Shown here: positions 8,322 through 17,019 of the stretch, one piece after another | How positions within the stretch are numbered: the first letter of the stretch is position 1 | Layout: each line of letters opens with the position of its first letter | Assembly: GCF_011752625.1 (NCBI RefSeq) | Contig: NZ_VWXD01000002.1 | Span: 806,001-870,000 of the forward strand | DNA from: Candidatus Pantoea formicae | GTDB taxonomy: Bacteria; Pseudomonadota; Gammaproteobacteria; Enterobacterales; Enterobacteriaceae | Length of the DNA stretch: 64,000 nt | Direction of reading: 5' to 3' | Position numbers and translations under genes: made by a program | Notes under the pieces: model-generated | Told to the model about the DNA's origin: nothing | Database searches by the model: none | The model's input: the letters and a program-made list of their open reading frames with translations, nothing else

Positions 8322-8535
8322 GTTTGGCCTCCTCGCGTAGCTGTTGCTGCTGCTGATTGACCGCCACTGCCTGCGCCGCGGTTTTTTCAGCGTTTTCAAC
8401 ATCGCTTTTGGATTTTTGCTGCACCTTGCCGATCTTTTTGCCGCCAAAATAGCTGGCGACAAGCGCCGCGATCACACCAGCCAGTGCAGCCAGCCAGTGC
8501 CAACTGCCGCCGAGTAGCGTGGTAAGAAAAGTCAT
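8242..8535 (-). CDS. Rz-like inner-membrane spanin
   Basis: A 97-residue protein with one N-terminal membrane segment (about residues 12-31, WLAALAGVIAALVASYF) followed by a long charged, Gln-rich helix (about residues 38-80) suited to a periplasmic coiled coil. This is the i-spanin architecture. The start overlaps the holin stop by 4 bases, and the 3' end contains the nested Rz1 frame, the hallmark arrangement of phage spanin pairs. It acts with Rz1 to fuse or rupture the outer membrane after murein degradation. Confidence 0.8.
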   Translation of the reverse strand: MTFLTTLLGGSWHWLAALAGVIAALVASYFGGKKIGKVQQKSKSDVENAEKTAAQAVAVNQQQQQLREEAKRVETSNLNLDDDAARDKLQHSKYNQP

Positions 8536-8882
8536 GGTTTCTCCTCCAGCGTTTTACGTTGATCGATGAGGTTTTTCTGGCGGACAAACTGCGCGAGCAC
8601 GCCCATCGCCACCATAAAGGCGCCAATTAACCCCAGATAGTTGTGAGGCAAAATGTCTTTGACGTCTTGAGGGAGTGCGTTCCAGGCATCCAGTGCCGAT
8701 GAAGGGAAAGATTGCGCCCAGGCGCTAAGCATCGAACCTAAGGATGCCAGCCATACTGACCAGGTTTTGAACAGCAGCCGCGCATGCTTCACAAATTCCA
8801 GGGTGGTAAAGCGTTGAAGTAACAGCAATACGATGACCGCCGTGAGCACAGCGACAAGGAAAACCATCCATTTCATGTTCAT
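8532..8882 (-). CDS. Putative phage holin
   Basis: 116 residues with hydrophobic helices at about residues 5-22 (FLVAVLTAVIVLLLL), 41-56 and 82-98 (NYLGLIGAFMVAMGVLAQFV), and a charged C-terminus ending in KTLEEKP. It is placed between endolysin and Rz with 4-base overlaps on both sides, the standard lysis-cassette position. Holins make timed holes in the inner membrane that let the endolysin reach the wall. The family looks like DUF7940-type holins, from memory. Assignment rests on position and topology more than on sequence motifs. Confidence 0.74.
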   Translation of the reverse strand: MNMKWMVFLVAVLTAVIVLLLLQRFTTLEFVKHARLLFKTWSVWLASLGSMLSAWAQSFPSSALDAWNALPQDVKDILPHNYLGLIGAFMVAMGVLAQFVRQKNLIDQRKTLEEKP

Positions 8883-9346
8883 AACAGCCCCCGATAGATG
8901 TCGTAGGTGCCGCTGCGCATCACTTCAGCATGACGCCGGGCACGGCCTGGTGTCTGGCGTGCCCATAAGCTATCGAGCATCGCGTTGGCTGCCCCATTGA
9001 AATCGCCTTGGGTAATCGCCGTTAACATGCCGCGGAACAGTGCTAGCCCATCCACGCCCAACTGGTACGCCATGCTGATCAGCACATCACAACGCGGCTC
9101 ACTGCATTTGCTCAGCGCTTGCTGCACTAACGCACGCTGGTTCATTTCCAGCACTTTGTTTTCAACGATGCACTGCTTCCATACATCCCCCACCCGTCGC
9201 GGGACCTGGAAGATATAGTTGCTGAGTGACGCGCCTTTTGGCCCAATGCGGATACCGCCTGCTACTGTGGGAAAGCCCTGCGTATCAAGGTAGGGCGCCT
9301 CACGATAACCCTCTTCAAAATTCAAAATGGCAATAATCTGGCTCAT
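8879..9346 (-). CDS. Endolysin, T4-lysozyme-type muramidase (GH24)
   Basis: 155 residues beginning MSQIIAILNFEEGYREAPYL. The catalytic pattern of GH24 is visible as Glu12, Asp21 and Thr27 (E-8-D-5-T), followed by VAGGIRIG in place of the more usual IGIGH. The middle part (LISMAYQLGVDGLALF) and the C-terminal RRHAEVMRSG correspond to the lysozyme C-domain. No signal or anchor sequence is present, so export depends on the downstream holin. It is the first gene of the lysis cassette, overlapping the holin by 4 bases. Confidence 0.86.
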   Translation of the reverse strand: MSQIIAILNFEEGYREAPYLDTQGFPTVAGGIRIGPKGASLSNYIFQVPRRVGDVWKQCIVENKVLEMNQRALVQQALSKCSEPRCDVLISMAYQLGVDGLALFRGMLTAITQGDFNGAANAMLDSLWARQTPGRARRHAEVMRSGTYDIYRGLL

Positions 9347-9520
9347 AGCAAGTCCTCTTCGACGGGCACAGCGACTTGAAAGCGCTGTGCAAAAACATAA
9401 ATCTCACTGATCTTTTGCTGGTTGAAGCGCAACGCTAACAAAGCGGAACGCTCAAGAAGTGCTAAACAGTGAGCAATATTCAGGTGTTCCGTTTAAAGCT
9501 GGGGAAATGACGCCAAGGAT

Positions 9521-9799
9521 TTAGCGCACGGCATAGAGATGAACATGGGGCAAACAGCAGTTATCAAAGCTCGCACTCTCGGATGGCGTCCGCGCTGGGG
9601 CCATCACCGCATTGTCAGCGCGCGAGTGTGTCTGGCGCTGACAGATGCGTTCAGCGGTGCGCATCGTGACACAATCGGGATCGAGACCTAGCGCGCTGTC
9701 GATACTGCGTTTTAGACGGCTGAGAGGCTGACGGCGTCGGTGACGTCGAGTGCGCGCATTGCCGCTGAAGACTGACTTGCCATACTGGATAATCGCCAT
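9521..9799 (-). CDS. Small basic protein of unknown function
   Basis: 92 residues from ATG 9799, chosen because GGAGGAG lies directly upstream; longer in-frame starts lack a ribosome site. The N-terminal half is Arg-rich (NARTRRHRRRQPLSRLKRS), followed by DPDCVTMRTAERICQRQ and a Cys/His-containing tail. I do not recognise a family. It lies between the repressor and the endolysin on the same strand, the place where lambdoid phages carry antiterminators or small regulators of lysis genes, but no such function can be assigned from sequence. Confidence 0.55.
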   Translation of the reverse strand: MAIIQYGKSVFSGNARTRRHRRRQPLSRLKRSIDSALGLDPDCVTMRTAERICQRQTHSRADNAVMAPARTPSESASFDNCCLPHVHLYAVR

Positions 9800-10212
9800 A
9801 ACTCCTCCTGTAAATGAGTCTTTGGCGATGGGGTGGCGGGCACGGCGTTTCGGCTGAAGCCGAAGCGTCCGTTTATCCGCTGATAACACTCGTCATCAAC
9901 TCACCCGGCGGCAATCGCGGCCAGGTAAAAGCAGAGGAGAATGAAATCAGACGAGAACTGACGACGCTGCAAAGTGCGTATCCACCCCATCCCAAAGTTC
10001 ACTGACTTTGGTTGGTAGGTATCGCGCTTGTGCAGCGCCTCAATTGTTTAAGAGCGGGCTCATCCGAGAGCAGTGATGTCGTCCTTCCATGCTCAAATTA
10101 TTAACAGGTTCTAATGCATTGGCAAACACCAACAGTTAATTTTTTATTTACCATCAGTTAAATTTATGATTTCAGCTGGATTATTTTTTTGCCTGCCAAT
10201 GGCAAGATGTGA
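9800..10212. other. Non-coding gap between repressor and lysis side
   Basis: No supportable gene in about 410 bases; plus-strand frames here are short, with poor starts. The right part (10127-10162) has two copies of the repressor-type operator motif. AT-rich tracts at 10137-10150 and 10181-10190 could hold a minus-strand promoter for the lysis genes. Confidence 0.5.
10127..10162. promoter_or_regulatory. Two operator-like repeats downstream of the repressor gene
   Basis: CACCAACAGTTAA (10127-10139) and TTACCATCAGTTAAA (10148-10162) repeat the motif found at the repressor start codon (10937-11026). Their CAGT cores are 22 bases apart, about two helical turns. The position, just before the unknown small gene and the lysis genes, suggests that the repressor also controls a lysis-side promoter; this is inference. 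Confidence 0.55.
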
Positions 10213-10944
10213 TCAACCTAAAATCTGGTAATCGCGCGCCTGACTCATAATGACGCGCGCAACCACCTGCAGCGAAGCGGCTTCATCCTTTGTCAGATAC
10301 CAGGTCTCATACCGCTTGTTGTCCGAGATCACCGCGACCTTCTTATGCTGCAGCTGCAACCGTTTGAGATAGAGCTGATCGTCCAGCGTAAACAGGTAGA
10401 TACCGTCACCATCGAAGCGCTGTACGCTGATATCCACAAACAACTGGTCGCGTGGGGCAAACGTCCCCGCCATTGAATCATTGTTCAGCGCGATCAGCCG
10501 GATGTTCTCTGCTGTTCTGCCGTTAAACAGCACACGGGCTTCATCCAGCCCAAACTCAATTGCCTGAATCGTCTCGACCAGATCATCGCGCGCAGCGATG
10601 CCTTGGGCGCTACGCTGCCCAATATCCAGACTCTCGACGCGAAACATATGTTTTGGGTCTATGAGCGGGGATGCTTCAATCACGACATGCGGTTTTTCCA
10701 TGCCGAACTGCAGCCATTCCACACGCACATCCAGTAACTGGCTGAGCGCCAGCAAGTTGCTATCATCTGGAATGGATTGTGCGTTAAACCATTTCCAGAC
10801 CCCCGGTGTTGAGATCCTGCATCCCCTTTGCTGCAGTGCTTGTGCAACCTGTTTGTTCCGTCCGTGTCCGACAATTCCCGCGCTGTCACACGCGGCAATC
10901 AGCCTGGCAGTAAAAGCTTGTCTCGTACTCTCTTTTTTAACCAT
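10213..10944 (-). CDS. Phage CI-like repressor (HTH plus S24 peptidase-like domain)
   Basis: 243 residues. The N-terminal helix-turn-helix spans about residues 10-75 (NKQVAQALQQRGCRISTPGVWKWF then DDSNLLALSQLL). The C-terminal S24/LexA-type domain spans about 130-240 with the Ser nucleophile in NNDSMAGTF and a Lys in LYLKRLQLQ. Such repressors hold phage lytic genes off and can be inactivated by RecA-stimulated self-cleavage; a clear Ala-Gly cleavage site is not obvious in the linker. The start codon lies inside the first of several repeated operators, which implies autoregulation. It is the only regulator of the phage-derived block. Confidence 0.85.
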   Translation of the reverse strand: MVKKESTRQAFTARLIAACDSAGIVGHGRNKQVAQALQQRGCRISTPGVWKWFNAQSIPDDSNLLALSQLLDVRVEWLQFGMEKPHVVIEASPLIDPKHMFRVESLDIGQRSAQGIAARDDLVETIQAIEFGLDEARVLFNGRTAENIRLIALNNDSMAGTFAPRDQLFVDISVQRFDGDGIYLFTLDDQLYLKRLQLQHKKVAVISDNKRYETWYLTKDEAASLQVVARVIMSQARDYQILG

Positions 10945-11026
10945 CAGTTAATAATCTGCCATCAGTAAAAGACTGAATGTTATTTTCGTTTTTGCTACCA
11001 GTTCATTTTATATTACCGTCAGTTTA
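10937..11026. promoter_or_regulatory. Operator cluster at the CI-like repressor promoter
   Basis: Four related sites share a CAGT core: 10937-10951 (TTAACCATCAGTTAA, a perfect TTAAC-N5-GTTAA palindrome overlapping the start codon), 10956-10969 (CTGCCATCAGTAAA), 10994-11005 (GCTACCAGTTCA) and 11013-11026 (TTACCGTCAGTTTA). The core spacings are 18, 36 and 21 bases. Together with the two sites at 10127-10162 they form a six-site set, most simply read as repressor operators. The remaining stretch from 11027 to the proA terminator holds no gene that I can see. Confidence 0.65.
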
Positions 11027-11246
11027 CTACCCAACCGCTTTTATCAATGAAGCTGGATAATCATTATCCCCTATGGCGTGATGGAAACCAGTATTGAATG
11101 CCCTACGGCTTGTTCTAATAGGGGTTTTCAGGATTGTCCTGCGGCGCTAAGACCAGCACCTAAAGGAAAAAATGGGCGAAAAGACGCTTAGATGCCATAA
11201 ATGACAAAAATAAATCAAAAAGCTCTGGGAATAGCTGGATCGAAAG

Positions 11247-11279
11247 CAAAAAAAATGGGCACCTTTTAGGGTGCCCATT
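11247..11279 (-). terminator. Rho-independent terminator of proBA
   Basis: ATGGGCACC/GGGTGCCCAT stem with a 5-base loop, followed on the minus strand by eight T, 20 bases beyond the proA stop. A textbook intrinsic terminator. Confidence 0.9.
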
Positions 11280-11297
11280 GTTGTGCAGAAGCGAAAA

Positions 11298-12551
11298 TCA
11301 GCCGCGAAGCGTGTCGTCGCCCCAGCCAATCCACTTATAGGTGGTGAGTGCTTCCAGCCCCATCGGGCCGCGCGCATGCAGTTTTTGTGTGCTGACCGCC
11401 ACTTCGGCGCCAAGACCAAACTGGCCACCATCGGTGAAACGCGTACTGGCATTCACATAGACCGCCGAGGAATCCACCTGATTAACGAAGCGGTTGGCAT
11501 TGCCAATGCTGCGCGTCAGGATGCCATCAGAGTGCTGCGTGCCGTGTTCACGAATGTGGGCAACGGCTTCGTCGAGATCCGTCACCAGTTTGACGTTGAG
11601 ATCGTTTGCCAACCACTCATCGTCATAATCTTCCGCTTTCACCGCCACTACGCTAGCTGGGCCAGCCTGCAGAAGCCCCAGCACGTTTTCATCCGCGTGG
11701 AGCGGAATGTTCTCCTGCGCCATACGTTGCAGGAATGCAGGAATAAAGCGTTCAGCCTGATCGCGGTGGATCAGCAGCGTTTCCAGCGAATTACAGGCAC
11801 TGGGGCGCTGTTTTTTCGCATTAACGATGACGTCCAGCGCAGGTTCAGTCTCCATGGTCTCATCAAGATAGAGATGACACACGCCAATGCCGCCGGTGAT
11901 CACCGGAATGGTTGAATTCTCACGACACAGCTTGTGTAAGCCAGCACCACCCCGTGGGATTAACATATCGACGTAGCGATCGAGTTTCAGTAATTGATTG
12001 ACCAGTTCACGATCCGGATTCTCAATCGCCTGCACCGCACCCGCCGGTAATCCGTGCTGCATGAGCGCATTTTGAATCACGCGTACCGTTGCCGCATTGG
12101 TGCGATACGTCTCTTTACCACCGCGTAAAATGGCTGCGTTACCGGTTTTCAGGCACAGAGATGCCACGTCAACTGTGACATTGGGGCGCGCTTCATAAAT
12201 CACGCCAATCACGCCAAGCGGCACACGGCGGCGCTCAATGCGCAGGCCGCTATCGAGCATGCCACCGTCAATCAATTGACCGACGGGATCGGCAAGACGG
12301 CATACCTGACGCACATCGTCGGCAATGCCCTTCAAACGCTGCGGGTTGAGCGTTAAGCGATCGAGTAACGCTGCACTCATGCCATTCTGGCGCGCATCAG
12401 CCAGGTCCTGCTCATTCGCCGCCAGGATATCAGCGCTTTCCGCTTCCAGACGATCGGCGATGGTCAGCAACACCTGATTTTTTTGTTCAGTGGAGAGTTC
12501 CGCCAGTTTGTACGACGCTGCACGCGCCGCCTTACCCATTTCTTCTAACAT
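11298..12551 (-). CDS. proA: Gamma-glutamyl phosphate reductase
   Basis: 417 residues, the normal ProA length. It reduces gamma-glutamyl phosphate to glutamate semialdehyde with NADPH, the second step of proline synthesis. The aldehyde-dehydrogenase-fold catalytic Cys lies in [10 protein letters not shown] (about residue 255). The family segments [17 protein letters not shown] and [10 protein letters not shown] are intact. It follows proB by 10 bases on the same strand and ends at a strong terminator, as in E. coli. Confidence 0.97.
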   Translation of the reverse strand: MLEEMGKAARAASYKLAELSTEQKNQVLLTIADRLEAESADILAANEQDLADARQNGMSAALLDRLTLNPQRLKGIADDVRQVCRLADPVGQLIDGGMLDSGLRIERRRVPLGVIGVIYEARPNVTVDVASLCLKTGNAAILRGGKETYRTNAATVRVIQNALMQHGLPAGAVQAIENPDRELVNQLLKLDRYVDMLIPRGGAGLHKLCRENSTIPVITGGIGVCHLYLDETMETEPALDVIVNAKKQRPSACNSLETLLIHRDQAERFIPAFLQRMAQENIPLHADENVLGLLQAGPASVVAVKAEDYDDEWLANDLNVKLVTDLDEAVAHIREHGTQHSDGILTRSIGNANRFVNQVDSSAVYVNASTRFTDGGQFGLGAEVAVSTQKLHARGPMGLEALTTYKWIGWGDDTLRG

Positions 12552-12561
12552 CTTCTGCTCC

Positions 12562-13665
12562 TTAACTGACGATCATATCGTCGCGATGCACGGCAACGGG
12601 GCCATACTCGTAACCCAAGATATCGCTGATTTCCTGACTGTGATGGCCAGCAATCATGCGCATCGCATCGCTGTTGTAGCGCGTGACGCCGTGGGCGATA
12701 TCGCGTCCTTGCAGGTTACGGATGCGGATCACTTCACCGCGAGAGAAGTTGCCCTGCACGTCACGTACGCCTTTTGGCAACAATGAACTCCCACGCTCCA
12801 GCACCGCCGCCAGCGCGCCATCATCGATAGTGATTTCACCTGCAGGAGGTGCGCCAAAGATCCAGCGTTTACGATTTTCCAGCGGCGACTGTTGCGCATG
12901 GAAACGTGTTCCCACCGGCTTGCCATACAGCACGTCACTGATCACATCCGGACGGCTCCCCGCCGCGATGATGACATCAATACCCGCACGGCAGGCGACA
13001 TCCGCCGCTTGCAGCTTGGTCGCCATACCGCCGGTGCCAAGGCCCGACACACTGCCACCCGCCAGGGTACGCAGCGCATCATCAATCTGATGCACATCGC
13101 TAATCAGTTCGGCTTCTGGATTGGTACGCGGATCGGCAGTGAACAGGCCCTGCTGATCGGTCAGCAGCAGCAACTTATCTGCACCGCCCAGCATTGCGGC
13201 GAGCGCCGAGAGGTTGTCGTTATCACCGACTTTAATTTCAGCCGTGGCAACCGCATCGTTCTCGTTAATCACCGGCACAATATGGTTGTCGAGCAGTGCA
13301 CGCAGCATGTCGCGTGCGTAAAGGAAGCGTTCACGGTCTTCCATATCGGCGCGCGTCAGCAGCATTTGCCCGATATGAATGCCGTAGATAGAGAACAGTT
13401 GTTCCCATAGTTGAATCAAACGACTCTGCCCCACCGCAGCCAGCAGCTGCTTTGAGGCGATGGTAGGCGGCAGTTCGGGGTAACCCAGGTGTTCGCGTCC
13501 AGCGGCAATCGCGCCAGAGGTCACGATAACAATACGGTGGCCCGCCGCATGCAACTGTGCACACTGACGAACCAGCTCCACCATGTGCGCCCGGTTCAGC
13601 CGACGTGAACCGCCGGTGAGGACGCTGGTACCCAACTTGACCACAAGGGTCTGACTGCCACTCAT
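12562..13665 (-). CDS. proB: Glutamate 5-kinase
   Basis: 367 residues. The amino-acid-kinase domain spans about 1-255 ([39 protein letters not shown]). A C-terminal PUA domain starts near 275. ProB phosphorylates glutamate at the gamma position, the committed and proline-inhibited step of proline synthesis. It is the first gene of proBA and divergent from phoE, as in E. coli. The start gives the expected [13 protein letters not shown]-terminus. Confidence 0.97.
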   Translation of the reverse strand: MSGSQTLVVKLGTSVLTGGSRRLNRAHMVELVRQCAQLHAAGHRIVIVTSGAIAAGREHLGYPELPPTIASKQLLAAVGQSRLIQLWEQLFSIYGIHIGQMLLTRADMEDRERFLYARDMLRALLDNHIVPVINENDAVATAEIKVGDNDNLSALAAMLGGADKLLLLTDQQGLFTADPRTNPEAELISDVHQIDDALRTLAGGSVSGLGTGGMATKLQAADVACRAGIDVIIAAGSRPDVISDVLYGKPVGTRFHAQQSPLENRKRWIFGAPPAGEITIDDGALAAVLERGSSLLPKGVRDVQGNFSRGEVIRIRNLQGRDIAHGVTRYNSDAMRMIAGHHSQEISDILGYEYGPVAVHRDDMIVS

Positions 13666-13816
13666 GTTTTTCCTACCATTTAAGAAAAAAAATTCTGCGA
13701 AGGGACGTTTTATCAGGAGTCAGCGAGGAAGCCAACCACGGCAAGGGGAAAAGCACAAAAATCCCCTGACAATGCGCTAGACCAAAAGTTCGCGATTAAC
13801 AAGAAATCAGAAAAAA

Positions 13817-13834
13817 TGTCATAAAACTTTCATC
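13817..13834 (+). promoter_or_regulatory. Pho box upstream of phoE
   Basis: TGTCATAAAACTTTCATC fits the PhoB half-site pair (CTGTCATA followed by an 11-base phased CTTTCAT) about 80 bases before the porin start codon. This supports identification of the porin as PhoE and its induction by phosphate starvation. Confidence 0.8.
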
Positions 13835-13912
13835 ACCAAACGGTAAAACGTCCCGTGTTTTACAAACCCTTTCAAGGGTACAACAAATTTTACTCATTGG
13901 GATTGATAGCAA

Positions 13913-15028
13913 ATGAAGAAGAGCACACTGGCATTAGTCGTATCTGCGTTGGCACTGACCTCCGCTGCACACGCCGCAGAAGTTTATAACAAAGACGGTA
14001 ACAAACTGGACTTCTACGGTCGCGTAAAAGCTGAGCATTATTTCAGCGACGCTGACTCCAACAACGGTGACAAATCTTACGTTCGTATCGGTTTCAAAGG
14101 TCAGACTCAGATCAACGATCTGATGACCGGCTACGGCCAGTGGGAATATCAGTACAACGTCAACAACTCTGAAGGTTCTGACGCTAACTCAGGCAACAAA
14201 ACCCGTCTGGGCTTTGCCGGTCTGAAATTCGGTCAATACGGTTCATTCGACTACGGTCGTAACTACGGCGTACTGTACGACGTAGAAGCATGGACTGACG
14301 TATTCCCTGAGTTCGGTGGTGACGGTACTGCACGTTCTGATAACTTCATGACTCAGCGTACCACTGGTGTGGCAACTTACCGCAACAGCAACTTCTTTGG
14401 TCTGGTTGATGGCCTGCGCTTCGCGCTGCAATACCAGGGCAAAAACGATGATAAAACCGCTAACGCCCGTGGCACCGCCACTGACGGTACTCGCCAGAAC
14501 GGCGACGGTTACGGCGCATCTCTGGGCTACACCATTGGTGATACCGGCATCAGCCTGATGTCAGCTATTACCTCTTCTAACACCACCCTGGCGCAGAAAA
14601 ACCGCGTTTACGGCGGCGGCGATAAAGCAGATTCATGGGGTGCTGGCCTGAAGTATGACGCGAACAGCGTTTACCTGGCGGCTATCTATACCGAAACCCG
14701 CAACATGACTCCGTTCAGCGGCACCTATCAGGGTGCTTCAATTTCTGGTGCAGCTAACAAAGCACAGAACATTGAATTGGTTGCTCAGTATCAGTTCGAC
14801 TTCGGCCTGCGTCCGTCCATCGGTTACGTGCAGACCAAAGGTAAAGACATGGAAAACGGTATCGGCGACGCAGATCTGGTTAAATACATCGACGTTGGCG
14901 CGACTTACTACTTCAACAAAAACATGTCTACCTTCGTTGATTACAAAATCAACCAGCTGGATGACAACAACAAGCTGAACATCAACAACGACGACATCGT
15001 TGCTGTTGGTCTGACTTACCAGTTCTAA
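13913..15028 (+). CDS. phoE: Outer-membrane general porin PhoE
   Basis: 371 residues with signal peptide [21 protein letters not shown] and mature start [16 protein letters not shown]. The trimeric 16-strand porin signature includes the loop-3 segment PEFGGDG and the C-terminal aromatic VGLTYQF. The OmpC/OmpF/PhoE paralogues are similar in sequence; the assignment to PhoE rests on its position between crl and proB and on the upstream Pho box. The codon usage is that of a highly expressed gene. It forms an anion-favouring pore when phosphate is scarce. Confidence 0.9.
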   Translation: MKKSTLALVVSALALTSAAHAAEVYNKDGNKLDFYGRVKAEHYFSDADSNNGDKSYVRIGFKGQTQINDLMTGYGQWEYQYNVNNSEGSDANSGNKTRLGFAGLKFGQYGSFDYGRNYGVLYDVEAWTDVFPEFGGDGTARSDNFMTQRTTGVATYRNSNFFGLVDGLRFALQYQGKNDDKTANARGTATDGTRQNGDGYGASLGYTIGDTGISLMSAITSSNTTLAQKNRVYGGGDKADSWGAGLKYDANSVYLAAIYTETRNMTPFSGTYQGASISGAANKAQNIELVAQYQFDFGLRPSIGYVQTKGKDMENGIGDADLVKYIDVGATYYFNKNMSTFVDYKINQLDDNNKLNINNDDIVAVGLTYQF

Positions 15029-15057
15029 GTCGTTAGCTTTACCCTCCTTGTGTCTAT

Positions 15058-15093
15058 AAAAAAAGAGCCGGCTCATCACCGGCTCTTTCTTTT
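15058..15093. terminator. Bidirectional terminator between phoE and crl
   Basis: GAGCCGG/CCGGCTC stem with a CTCATCA loop, flanked by A-runs on the left and T-runs on the right, lies between the convergent phoE and crl genes. It can end both transcripts. Confidence 0.9.
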
Positions 15094-15139
15094 ATCCGTT
15101 CACAGGGCAGCCTGAAGCACGCACCCGATAGATTCACGT

Positions 15140-15541
15140 TCACGCACTAAGTTTAACCGGCTCTTCTTTGAATCCCTCGGCGGGCTTGAGATCCAATTTC
15201 TGGTCCTTCAGAACAGCTTTCAGGCGTTCGTGGAAGTTTCGCAACGTACTCTCCACCTTTTCATTATTCTCTTTGCCTTTTATCGCTGCCACACCCCAGT
15301 CACCCTCTTTATCAAACAGACCAAAGTGGTATTCGTAGGTGAAGTGGTCCTCATGTGCTTCCAGCGTCATCCACCAGCCCCAGAACTCACGACTCTCTGG
15401 TGCCGGTTTAACATTGACGCAAGCTGCCAGACAGTCGAAGAAGAAACGGGTCTCTTCACATTTCCCTTCACGGATGTACGGCCCCAATTCGGTGAAGCGC
15501 TTAAGCAGGCGACTACGGGGATGACCACTCGGTAACGTCAT
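15140..15541 (-). CDS. crl: Sigma-factor-binding protein Crl
   Basis: 133 residues, the usual Crl length, beginning [26 protein letters not shown], with the conserved FDCLAACV and FWGWWM segments. Crl binds RpoS and promotes assembly of the stationary-phase RNA polymerase holoenzyme. It lies convergent to phoE and next to frsA, as in E. coli. Confidence 0.96.
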   Translation of the reverse strand: MTLPSGHPRSRLLKRFTELGPYIREGKCEETRFFFDCLAACVNVKPAPESREFWGWWMTLEAHEDHFTYEYHFGLFDKEGDWGVAAIKGKENNEKVESTLRNFHERLKAVLKDQKLDLKPAEGFKEEPVKLSA

Positions 15542-15650
15542 GCTAATTCTCCCTCAAATAAACCGTAAAATGTCTTTCGTTACGCTTAGGTCGTACGCAA
15601 CGCAAACTTTCCCGGATATAAGTAGTAGCAGAGAGTGGGAATTTCGCCAG

Positions 15651-16898
15651 TCAGACACCCAATTGTTTTGCTAGCCAGTCACAAATTTGATTCAACGCCT
15701 TCTCAAAACTGGCGAAAACCGGCTTAACGGGAATCGCCAAAACCTTGCCTTGCGCGGAAGAGTTGGCAATCAGCTGCGCTTCCTCTTCAGGGCTAAATAA
15801 ATCATTCGGCCAGTAAGCCGCCAGCATCGGCGTCGGCGTTCGTCGCCCCAATAAGCCCTGCACTTTCAAAGAATACCGATTGAGTTCAATGCGCAAATTA
15901 CTGTCAGAGGCAGAAACCATCCCCAAACGACTCGCCAGCATGTCCATGTACATATCCGGCAGTTTCTGCTGGCGCTCCGTATCCACAAAGACGTTGTGCA
16001 CCATTGCCCCTAACGTAGCCACCGCACGCAGACGGGGAACTTCAAGATAGGCAAGCCGCGTCGCGACGTTGGCACCAAACCGATACCCAAACACTGCGAC
16101 TCGCGTATGGTCAATCCAGGGAACGTTACTCAGCTCACGCAGCACCTGTTGGTGAAGCTGGCTGGTGTCCTGGTTCAGCGTCCATTTACTGCTGAACCCA
16201 ACAGAAGGCATATCCAAGGTGAGCATGGCAATACCGCGCGGTGCGAGATAATCGTGGAACAGGCGGTAGTGATCGCTTTGTAATGAATCCAGGCCACCGC
16301 AGAGCAGCACAGTAGGATATGGCGCTTCAGCCTGTGCGGGCATATGAAGAAAACCCGTTACCGGGCTGCCGCCGCTGATCTGGAAGGTGAGCGATTTCAG
16401 CTCACCGGGCAGACGCTGTGTGGCTTCTTCATAAGCGCGATTTGCCAGAACCTGCGCCTGATCGGCCAGATCGTCACCCTTGATATAAGGGTAAGCGGCG
16501 ATGCTGTAAAGATTTGACGCGTGCAACCACTGCTGGCCCGCCTCGTCATGATTCTCATTCTGCATCGCCAGCTGTTGCCACACCGCAGCCTGCTTTGACC
16601 ACTCGTAGTTCCAGTTGCCACCGCGATAGCCAATCACCGTGTCCAGTTGATTCTCATCGGTGTGCTCATACTCGCAGATGGCGATGCGTGCCAGCACTTC
16701 GCTGATCTCCTGCGGCGTCAGGCCACGCCAGGTCCACAGCAGTTTATTGAGCATACGATACCAGCAGCGTTGGGTATCGCCCTCAAGGGCGTTGTGCACC
16801 TGCATCGTATGGTGATGCTGGCGATGCACCAGTGAGGAGGTTTCTGGGTGTTTAAAGCGGGGCTTAAAAAGCTCTTCGCTGAGGTTTTTATCCGACAT
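15651..16898 (-). CDS. frsA: Fermentation/respiration switch protein FrsA (esterase-like)
   Basis: Starting at ATG 16898 ([21 protein letters not shown]) gives 415 residues, the family length; the longer frame adds an unrelated leader. The alpha/beta-hydrolase core includes [14 protein letters not shown] and [18 protein letters not shown], where the nucleophile-elbow Ser is replaced (GYRFGAN), as in other FrsA proteins. In E. coli FrsA binds unphosphorylated EIIA-Glc and affects the fermentation/respiration balance. It sits between gpt and crl in the conserved order. Confidence 0.95.
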   Translation of the reverse strand: MSDKNLSEELFKPRFKHPETSSLVHRQHHHTMQVHNALEGDTQRCWYRMLNKLLWTWRGLTPQEISEVLARIAICEYEHTDENQLDTVIGYRGGNWNYEWSKQAAVWQQLAMQNENHDEAGQQWLHASNLYSIAAYPYIKGDDLADQAQVLANRAYEEATQRLPGELKSLTFQISGGSPVTGFLHMPAQAEAPYPTVLLCGGLDSLQSDHYRLFHDYLAPRGIAMLTLDMPSVGFSSKWTLNQDTSQLHQQVLRELSNVPWIDHTRVAVFGYRFGANVATRLAYLEVPRLRAVATLGAMVHNVFVDTERQQKLPDMYMDMLASRLGMVSASDSNLRIELNRYSLKVQGLLGRRTPTPMLAAYWPNDLFSPEEEAQLIANSSAQGKVLAIPVKPVFASFEKALNQICDWLAKQLGV

Positions 16899-16945
16899 CT
16901 TAGACGTTCTCCCGCGATAGTCGCATAGATGCCTAAGAGTGTACT

Positions 16946-17003
16946 GCACCCACATGTTGGGTGCGAGGCGTAGAATGCACAACGCCCGGCATAACCGGGC
17001 GTT
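16946..17003. terminator. Two hairpins between gpt and frsA
   Basis: GCACCCA-CATGT-TGGGTGC (16946-16964) and AACGCCCGG-CATAA-CCGGGCGTT (16981-17003) lie between the gpt stop and the frsA start. Neither has a long T-run, so they may be weak terminators or REP-like elements that stabilise the gpt message. Confidence 0.5.
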
Positions 17004-17019
17004 GTTTGCGTTGCATCAA

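Noticed and set aside
9814..10005. 63-codon plus-strand ORF between the small unknown gene and the repressor
   Set aside because: Overlaps the ribosome site region of the supported minus-strand gene; unconvincing composition.
6002..11297. Second copy of the thrW 3' end that would mark a prophage attachment site
   Set aside because: None found by eye on either side of the phage-derived block, so no att site is called.
11271..11915. 214-codon plus-strand ORF over the end of proA
   Set aside because: Antisense frame of proA; starts inside the proA terminator.
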